NCBI RefSeq assembly: GCF_002813325.1
Contig: NZ_PHUG01000001.1
Location: 4,278,001-4,342,000, forward strand
Reading direction: 5' to 3'
DNA from: Janthinobacterium sp. 64
GTDB lineage: Bacteria; Pseudomonadota; Gammaproteobacteria; Burkholderiales; Burkholderiaceae_D
Length of the DNA: 64,000 nt
This document shows, one piece after another, positions 58,607 to 64,000 of this stretch. The position numbers and the translations under genes were made by a program. Under the pieces are notes generated by a model that did no database searches, had not been told where the DNA came from, and saw nothing but the letters and a program-made list of their open reading frames with translations. Numbering within the stretch: position 1 is the stretch's first letter; the number at the start of each line of letters is the position of its first letter.

Positions 58607-61438
58607 ATGTTTCATATCAAATCACTTGAACTGGTGCACTGGGATTACTGGCAGCGCATCAAGAATATTCCGCTCGACGCGAAGATCATCACCATCGCGG
58701 GGCAGAACGGTTCCGGCAAGACCACCTTGCTCGACGCCTTGCGCACCCTGTTCGGCCTCGACTGCTCGATGGGCCGCACGTATAAACACTATGCGCGCCA
58801 CTCGGGCCAGCAGACGGCCTGGCTGCGCGCCGTGGTCGACAACAAGAACGTGGGCAAGCAGCTGTCGAACCGCCCGTTCCGCAGTTCCGGCTTCTTCAGC
58901 GACGATGAAGTGACCCTGTTTTGCCAGATCCAGAAAAATGGCGGCGACTGGAAGCGCCAGTATCTGATGCGTCCGGGCAATGTGCAGATCGAAGACATCA
59001 CGGATGCCAACGACTGGCTCGGTGTGGAAAACTACCGCAAGCGCCTGGCCAATGCGGGCCTGTCGCCGGCCATGTCGAAAGTGCTGGCGCTGGAGCAGGG
59101 CGAGACGGACAAATTGTGCGAATACGCGCCGCGCCAGCTGCTCGACCTGGTCTTCCAGGTGTTTGGCGACAAGGAAGTGCTGGACGCCTACGATGAAGCC
59201 AAGCGCCACCAGCGCGACACGGAAGTGGAGCTGAAACGCTTCGAAACGGAACTGGAAGCGTCGAAGACCAACCTGGAAGGCTTGCGCCTGCGCGTAGCCA
59301 ATTACCACCAGTGGGAAGGGCTGCATAAAGAGCGCCGCAACCTGCTGGAAGAAGTGCTGCCCAGCTTGCAGTACCACGAGGCGCGCGAAAAAGCGGCCAT
59401 CGCCAGCCGTCAATTGCGCGATGCGCGCAAGCCGATGGCGCAGGCGGATCAGCAGCTGACCGATAAACGCAATGCGCTGGCCGCGCAAGCGAAGGCCTTG
59501 TCCGACGCGCAGATGAACGAAACCCTGCTGGAGCAGGAATCGATCGGCTTGCAGAGCCGCTTGTCTCTGATCAATGCCAAGCTGAAACCGCTGGACAGCC
59601 TGCTGGAACAGAAGGACCGCCTGCACAAGCTGGCCGCCGACTCGGGCAGCGACATCGCCGAAGTGGCGGCCCAGCTGGAACAGAAGGAAGCGGAACTGTT
59701 GCGCCAGCGCCAGCAGCGCGACGCCCTGTCGGCGCGCATCGCGGGCGAGCAGGCGACCATTGCCGCGCTGCAAGGCAAGACGGCCATGCCGGAGCCGGAC
59801 AATGTGCGCGGCATGCGCCGTGCATTGCGCGACGCGGGCATTGCCCACGCGATGCTGTCGGACATCGTCGAAGTGACGGACAGCCGCTGGCAGGGCGCCG
59901 TCGAAGGTATATTGGGCGGTTACGCCTCCGTCGTCTTGCTCGACAAGGCCAAGGATGCGGCTGCCGCCTACCGCCTGGCCGAAAAAGAACGCTACCGCCA
60001 CTTCATCGTGCCGGACCTGGTCACGGCACCCGTCGCCAAAGACGAGAGCTTGCTGGCGGTAGTAAAATTTTCCGCGCCCGTGCCCAGCTGGCTGATCGAG
60101 CAATTGTCGCGCATTGCGCGTGTCGATTCCGTCGAAGCCGGTTTCAAGCTGGGCAACCACGAGGAATGGATCACGCCCGAGGCGTATCACCGCGAACGCC
60201 GCGGCGGGCGCTCGCTGTTCGTGGAAGCGTCGCGCTACCGCTTCGGCCAGGCTGGCCGCAGCGGCCGCCTGGAAGCGCTGCTGCGTTCCTTGCCTGGCCT
60301 GGAAGGGCAGGAAGACACGCTCACCCTGGCGATCTCGAAGCTGGCGGCGGAAGTGGGTGCCCTGAAGGCGCGCATCGCCGGCGTCGACGCGGCCAAGGAA
60401 CTCAGTGCGCGCCAGGACGAATTTGCCGAAGCGCTGCGCAACTCGAAGCCGCTCAAGGAAGAGCGCCTGGAAGTGGGCGGCCGTCTGGGCGAGCTGCAGA
60501 CTCTGACGAAGAACGCCACCGTGGCGCGCACGCGTGCCGATACCGTGTGGCAAAACGCGCGCCTGGCCTTGTCGGAAGCGGAAGCGGGTTCGCGCCTCGG
60601 CTACAAGAAGCAGATCGAACAACGCGCCGAGCATGCGCGCGCCTTGCTGGCCCTGCGCCATGCGTGGCGCCATTTGCCGAAAAGCTGGCGCCGTCCCGCG
60701 CGCCGCGCGGCGCTCGTGGCCGAGCACCAGAATGCGCACCAGGTCGATCTGCGCGTTGCCAGCCTGCAAAACAGCCTGGCGCGCGACGACTGGGAACTCG
60801 ACGCCACCGTCATCGACCAGCATCACCGCCTGTCGGATCAATTGCATGGCCGCCAGTCGGAAACGGACGAGCGCCGCTACCAGAACAACCGCGCCATCGA
60901 AGCGACGGGCAATGCCCGCGGTGCCTACATGGAACGCTTGCGCTACACCATCAAGACGTACAGCAAGAACATCAAGGAGCTGGGCGAACTGGCCGGCATC
61001 GAAGTGCATGCCGACCCCGTGCGCCTGGAAAACGACGACGTGCAGCTGTCGCAGGCGGGCTTGCACGTGCGTTTCAAATTCGACGGCAAGGGCGTGATCG
61101 GCATGAACGATGGCGAAGCGTCGGGCGGCCAGCAAGTGATGAAGTCGCTGGTGCTCTTGATCGGCTTGCTGAAATCGGAAGACGGTTCCGGCGGCTTCGT
61201 CTTCATCGACGAACCGTTTGCCCACCTCGATATCCGCAACATTCAGCTGGTCGGCGAGTTCCTGAAAAACACGCAAGCGCAATACCTGATGACGACGCCG
61301 TTGACGCACAACACGGATGTCTACGATCCCTCGGAGCTCACTTTGATCACGAGCAAGAAGAAAAAGGATAGCCTATGGGCGCAACCGATTTTCGTGCTGC
61401 AGCGCCGGGTCGATCCCGTGTCGGGCAAGGTGGCGTGA
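58607..61438 (+). CDS. MksB/MukB-like SMC ATPase
   Basis: A 943-residue SMC-type ATPase. Walker A is GQNGSGKTTL (residues 32-41), the ABC signature is SGGQQ (839-843), and Walker B is FVFIDEP (864-870). Two Gln/Glu/Arg-rich coiled coils (~190-380 and ~570-800) enclose a central hinge-like part (GAVEGILGGYASVVLLDKA, ~425-450). The size matches MksB rather than the larger MukB or the ~1100-residue JetC of Wadjet. With the two partners upstream it would form a Mks-type condensin acting on DNA loops or plasmids. The start overlaps nothing; the stop overlaps the DUF4424 gene by one base. Confidence 0.82.
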   Translation: MFHIKSLELVHWDYWQRIKNIPLDAKIITIAGQNGSGKTTLLDALRTLFGLDCSMGRTYKHYARHSGQQTAWLRAVVDNKNVGKQLSNRPFRSSGFFSDDEVTLFCQIQKNGGDWKRQYLMRPGNVQIEDITDANDWLGVENYRKRLANAGLSPAMSKVLALEQGETDKLCEYAPRQLLDLVFQVFGDKEVLDAYDEAKRHQRDTEVELKRFETELEASKTNLEGLRLRVANYHQWEGLHKERRNLLEEVLPSLQYHEAREKAAIASRQLRDARKPMAQADQQLTDKRNALAAQAKALSDAQMNETLLEQESIGLQSRLSLINAKLKPLDSLLEQKDRLHKLAADSGSDIAEVAAQLEQKEAELLRQRQQRDALSARIAGEQATIAALQGKTAMPEPDNVRGMRRALRDAGIAHAMLSDIVEVTDSRWQGAVEGILGGYASVVLLDKAKDAAAAYRLAEKERYRHFIVPDLVTAPVAKDESLLAVVKFSAPVPSWLIEQLSRIARVDSVEAGFKLGNHEEWITPEAYHRERRGGRSLFVEASRYRFGQAGRSGRLEALLRSLPGLEGQEDTLTLAISKLAAEVGALKARIAGVDAAKELSARQDEFAEALRNSKPLKEERLEVGGRLGELQTLTKNATVARTRADTVWQNARLALSEAEAGSRLGYKKQIEQRAEHARALLALRHAWRHLPKSWRRPARRAALVAEHQNAHQVDLRVASLQNSLARDDWELDATVIDQHHRLSDQLHGRQSETDERRYQNNRAIEATGNARGAYMERLRYTIKTYSKNIKELGELAGIEVHADPVRLENDDVQLSQAGLHVRFKFDGKGVIGMNDGEASGGQQVMKSLVLLIGLLKSEDGSGGFVFIDEPFAHLDIRNIQLVGEFLKNTQAQYLMTTPLTHNTDVYDPSELTLITSKKKKDSLWAQPIFVLQRRVDPVSGKVA

Positions 61439-62463
61439 TGATCGCGCGCAAGCTCGTTCTGGCCGTAGCCCTGTCGCTGGCATTGACAGGCACGGCCATG
61501 GCCAATGACGGCATCGGCTCGGTCAGTGCCGGCGGCATTATCGTCGGCAAGACCGACGCCGTGGCCATGAAAAAGGAAGTGCTGACCGTCAGCGCGGACT
61601 TGATCAAGGTCGAGTACGAGTTCCTGAACGAATCGCCAAGCGATGTGGCAGAGACCATCATCTTCCCGCTGCCTGCCTACGAGGCCGGCTACCACCAGTC
61701 GCCCACGTATTACGGCCAGCCGCAGCAGTTCTCGATCGAGGTCGACGGCAAGCGCAAGGATTACCAGACCGTGCTGCTCGCCAAACTCGACGGCCGTGAC
61801 GTGACGGCGCGCCTGGCGCAGCTGGGCCTGTCGGACGCGCAGGTGGCGTATTTTCCCTCGTTCAGCCCGTTCGAAAAAAAGGTGGCGCCCTTGAGCGCCG
61901 CGCAGCAAAAAGCCATGATCGCCGAAGGCTTGCTGGCCAAGCTGTCCGACGATGAAGAATGGGTGCCGGCCTGGTCCGTGACGGTGGTCTACCAGTGGCG
62001 GCAGACGTTCCCGGCCGGTAAAACGGTGCGCGTGCGCCATCAGTATGCGCCGTTCGTGGCCGCCGGCCCCGGTGCCTCCTACCTGGGCGAGGGCAAGGAG
62101 TTTGAACAAAAGTATTGCGGCGACAAGGCTTTCTACAAGACGTGGAACCGTTTGGCGGCGCAACAGGGCGAGAGCGGTTTCGTCAATGCCAAGTGGGTCT
62201 CGTACATCCTAAAGACTGGCAACACCTGGAAGAATGGCATCGAAGACTTTACCCTGAACCTGGTCAAGGGCAAGCCGGATGAGCTCATCAGCCTGTGCTT
62301 CCCCGGCACATTTACCAAGATCAATCCCACCACCTTGCAGGTGAAGCTGCGCAATTTCCGTCCGCAGCAGGATCTGAATGTGTATTTCGGCAATGTCGAG
62401 GGTGGCAGCGAGAATACGGGCGAGGCGCCTGCGCTGCGCCCCCATTATTTGCTGAAGAAATAG
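61438..62463 (+). CDS. DUF4424 family secreted protein
   Basis: A 341-residue exported protein with signal peptide RKLVLAVALSLALTGTAMA and a mixed beta domain of the DUF4424 type. Features are NDGIGSVSAGGIIVGKTDAV, AETIIFPLPAYEAGY, WRQTFPAGKTVRVRHQYAPF, and the terminal LRNFRPQQDLNVYFGNV. The family is periplasmic with no known role. Its ATG overlaps the SMC stop, so it is probably co-transcribed with the condensin genes although it is unlikely to belong to them. Confidence 0.82.
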   Translation: MIARKLVLAVALSLALTGTAMANDGIGSVSAGGIIVGKTDAVAMKKEVLTVSADLIKVEYEFLNESPSDVAETIIFPLPAYEAGYHQSPTYYGQPQQFSIEVDGKRKDYQTVLLAKLDGRDVTARLAQLGLSDAQVAYFPSFSPFEKKVAPLSAAQQKAMIAEGLLAKLSDDEEWVPAWSVTVVYQWRQTFPAGKTVRVRHQYAPFVAAGPGASYLGEGKEFEQKYCGDKAFYKTWNRLAAQQGESGFVNAKWVSYILKTGNTWKNGIEDFTLNLVKGKPDELISLCFPGTFTKINPTTLQVKLRNFRPQQDLNVYFGNVEGGSENTGEAPALRPHYLLKK

Positions 62464-62475
62464 AAAGATATCGCC

Positions 62476-63276
62476 ATGCCCACTCCGATTCTCCCCCGCC
62501 GTTTGCGTAGCCTGCTCCTGGGCGCGCTGCTTGCCGCGCCTGCAGCCTGGGCCGACAGCTATACCGATTTCCAGCAAGCCAGCGGCCAGCTGGAAGCGCT
62601 GATGGCCAAGGCGACGCCGCACAGCGGCTTGCCGCGCCTGGGCGACCCTGGCGTGGCGGCACTGTTTGCCCAGGTCGCCGATGGCCCGCGCCTGTTCCAG
62701 GCACCCGTGGCCGCACTGCAAGACATGAACCAGAGCGTGGCCCTGTGCGAGCGGGCGACCAACCTGGGCAAGGCGTATTACACGTTTGGCTTGCAACGGC
62801 CGCTGCTGCTGTCCGGCGCCGAGCTGCAGCAGGCGCGCCGGGAGCAGGTGACGCAGAACCTGGCCAATTATGGCGATGAAATGGCCGCCCTGTTTGCCTT
62901 CGGCGTGCATTGCCATGCGCACTTGATCGGTTTGATGGAACAGGAATTCAGTACGCAGCCGGCGGACGCGGTGAGCGGGCCCGAGCGCATGCGCGCGCGC
63001 GCGTTCAGCAAGGGATCGAGCACCGTGTTTGCGAACGTGGCGCAGTTCGTGCAGGTGCCGTTCTGGAATGTGGCGCAAAAGAAAGTCATGCTGGCAGCGG
63101 CGGCGCAGCACGCCACGGCGAATGCCAATCTGATGGCGCCACCCTTGCGCGAGCGCCTGCTGACCAGCTTGGCTGATGCGGACAAGGACCTCGATCCCGC
63201 CCTGGCGCCGGCGCTGACGACGATACGCGAGGCGCTGGCGGTGACGACGTGTACCGGCCTGTGCCAGTACTACTGA
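62476..63276 (+). CDS. Secreted all-helical protein of unknown function
   Basis: A 266-residue protein with a signal peptide (LRSLLLGALLAAPAAWA) and a helix-rich mature part (YTDFQQASGQLEALM, LNLGKAYYTFGL, QARREQVTQNLANYGDEMAALFAFG). No catalytic or metal motif is evident, and no family is recognised. It starts 12 bases after the DUF4424 gene and is likely the last gene of that transcript. Confidence 0.7.
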   Translation: MPTPILPRRLRSLLLGALLAAPAAWADSYTDFQQASGQLEALMAKATPHSGLPRLGDPGVAALFAQVADGPRLFQAPVAALQDMNQSVALCERATNLGKAYYTFGLQRPLLLSGAELQQARREQVTQNLANYGDEMAALFAFGVHCHAHLIGLMEQEFSTQPADAVSGPERMRARAFSKGSSTVFANVAQFVQVPFWNVAQKKVMLAAAAQHATANANLMAPPLRERLLTSLADADKDLDPALAPALTTIREALAVTTCTGLCQYY

Positions 63277-63277
63277 T

Positions 63278-63796
63278 TTACTCTGCGGCCTGCAGCGGTT
63301 TGTTGCGCTGGCGCCAGCGCAGCAAGCCCCACGCATACATGGCGTAGTAGCCGATGACCAGGCCGTAGGCTGCCATGGTCAGCGGGCTTTGGCCGAATGG
63401 CGGCGGCGGCACGGGCACGTCCTGGCGCGTGTTCAGGTAGATTTCCATGCCGCGGTACAGCAAGCGGGCGATGAACAGCATCGTGATGGCCAGGCCCAGG
63501 TAGCGGTGCTGGGTAAAAAAGAAATCTTTTCCTGCTTGTTCGAAGCGCGTCAGCTTCAAGCCCAGCACGCCCAGCCAGCCACCGGCCAGCGCCGCTGCGC
63601 CCAGGCTGGACAGGGGCAGGACCTCGAATTTCGTCGTCGTCGCCAGGAACAGCAGCAGCGCGGGGAAACCGACGGCCACGGTCCAGTGGCGCCACAGTTG
63701 CGACTTCTGGCGCGCCACCAGTTTCTTCAGGCGCGAATAAATACGCCAGACCAGCAGCGGGACCAGGAACAGCAGGGCGAGGGTAGTGGTTTCCAT
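63278..63796 (-). CDS. Polytopic membrane protein, possibly CcdC/DUF1453-like
   Basis: A 172-residue inner-membrane protein with four to five hydrophobic segments: TLALLFLVPLLVWRIYSRL, a second around VAVGFPALLLFLA, then LGAAALAGGWLGVLGLKL, YLGLAITMLFIARLLY and YGLVIGYYAMYAWGLLRW. Length and layout suggest DUF1453 proteins, but the match is impressionistic. It converges on the secreted-protein gene with one base between stops. Confidence 0.6.
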   Translation of the reverse strand: METTTLALLFLVPLLVWRIYSRLKKLVARQKSQLWRHWTVAVGFPALLLFLATTTKFEVLPLSSLGAAALAGGWLGVLGLKLTRFEQAGKDFFFTQHRYLGLAITMLFIARLLYRGMEIYLNTRQDVPVPPPPFGQSPLTMAAYGLVIGYYAMYAWGLLRWRQRNKPLQAAE

Positions 63797-63984
63797 GTAG
63801 GCAATCGGGTACGGTAAAACAGCGATTGTAAGCGAGATGGAGACGGGCGGCGATGCTTGTCAAACGGTAAAAGTTGCCGGTTGACATTTACATGGCATCA
63901 ACGCACTATGCCTTGTCACAATGCGCCGCCATGAGCGGTGCGGTGCACTCGCTGCTTGTCACCACCTTCATCCACTGGAGTTTC

Positions 63985-64000
63985 ATGTCTACTCGTTTGC
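63985..64000 (+). CDS. Start of a further gene, cut by the window end
   Basis: An ATG (MSTRL...) preceded by GGAG at 63977-63980 begins 16 bases before the edge. The 187 bases to the divergent membrane gene show no other feature. Nothing can be said about the product. Confidence 0.35.

Noticed and set aside
58622..61309. Long open frame antisense to the SMC-like ATPase gene
   Set aside because: It mirrors the sense codons of a clear ATPase; the composition is His/Arg/Gln-rich with no domains, typical of antisense frames in high-GC DNA.
56501..61438. Wadjet (JetABCD) anti-plasmid system
   Set aside because: No JetD nuclease gene is adjacent and the ATPase is shorter than typical JetC; a Mks-type condensin fits better.

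Overview
This window reads as a chromosomal segment of a high-GC betaproteobacterium, most likely Oxalobacteraceae and probably Janthinobacterium or a close relative. That placement is an inference. It rests on the ubiquinone block ubiE / Tim44-like / ubiJ / ubiB, on the fmdB-DUF502-aspS-nudB order, on a PhaM-type granule protein, on a subclass B3 metallo-beta-lactamase-like gene and on short repeated GGGTC-rich palindromes. It was not tested by any search. Gene density is high, and no rRNA, tRNA, CRISPR array or intact insertion sequence was seen.

Layout. 1-3 kb: the 3' end of a large FAD/Fe-S oxidoreductase, a HIT protein and a DUF971 protein. 3-9.4 kb: a YciI protein with an ECF42-like sigma factor, then the ubiquinone block and a TPMT-like methyltransferase. 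9.4-15.6 kb: translation and housekeeping genes (fmdB, DUF502, a probably non-discriminating aspS, nudB), an EEP-family hydrolase with cardiolipin synthase clsB, and hslR. 15.9-23.4 kb: a TetR regulator and a complete fatty-acid beta-oxidation operon. 23.4-26.1 kb: a NemR-like electrophile sensor, a YqhD aldehyde reductase and a DJ-1/PfpI protein, with two matching operators. 26-34 kb: small regulator/enzyme units, including a B3-like metallo-beta-lactamase between two paralogous metallophosphoesterases, LysR/pirin/YcaC, and PnuC. 34.6-46 kb: a TonB receptor, an orphan REC-AraC regulator, a probable frameshifted gene, HxlR, CHRD, an AEC transporter, a PaiB/OsmC pair divergent from a MocR regulator, tag, and an MnmC whose methyltransferase half is eroded.

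The most distinctive system lies at 46.0-50.6 kb: rhodanese, serine O-acetyltransferase, a small XRE regulator, a Family 2A (SrpI-type) encapsulin shell protein and a cysteine desulfurase. The desulfurase carries a roughly 185-residue low-complexity N-terminal extension. This is the architecture of a sulfur-storing encapsulin nanocompartment in which the desulfurase is the cargo: serine acetylation and cysteine synthesis feed it, the desulfurase releases sulfur inside the shell, and the rhodanese may move it onward. The family is known; what this locus adds is the compact five-gene grouping with its own small regulator.

A second notable system, at 56.5-61.4 kb, is a three-gene MukFEB/MksFEB-like condensin operon (winged-helix kleisin-like, MukE-like, SMC-like ATPase). 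It lacks the nuclease that would make it a Wadjet defence system. The rest of that end holds a soluble histidine kinase with a REC-TPR partner, phaM, two DUF3108 proteins, a DUF4424 protein and unknown secreted or membrane proteins.
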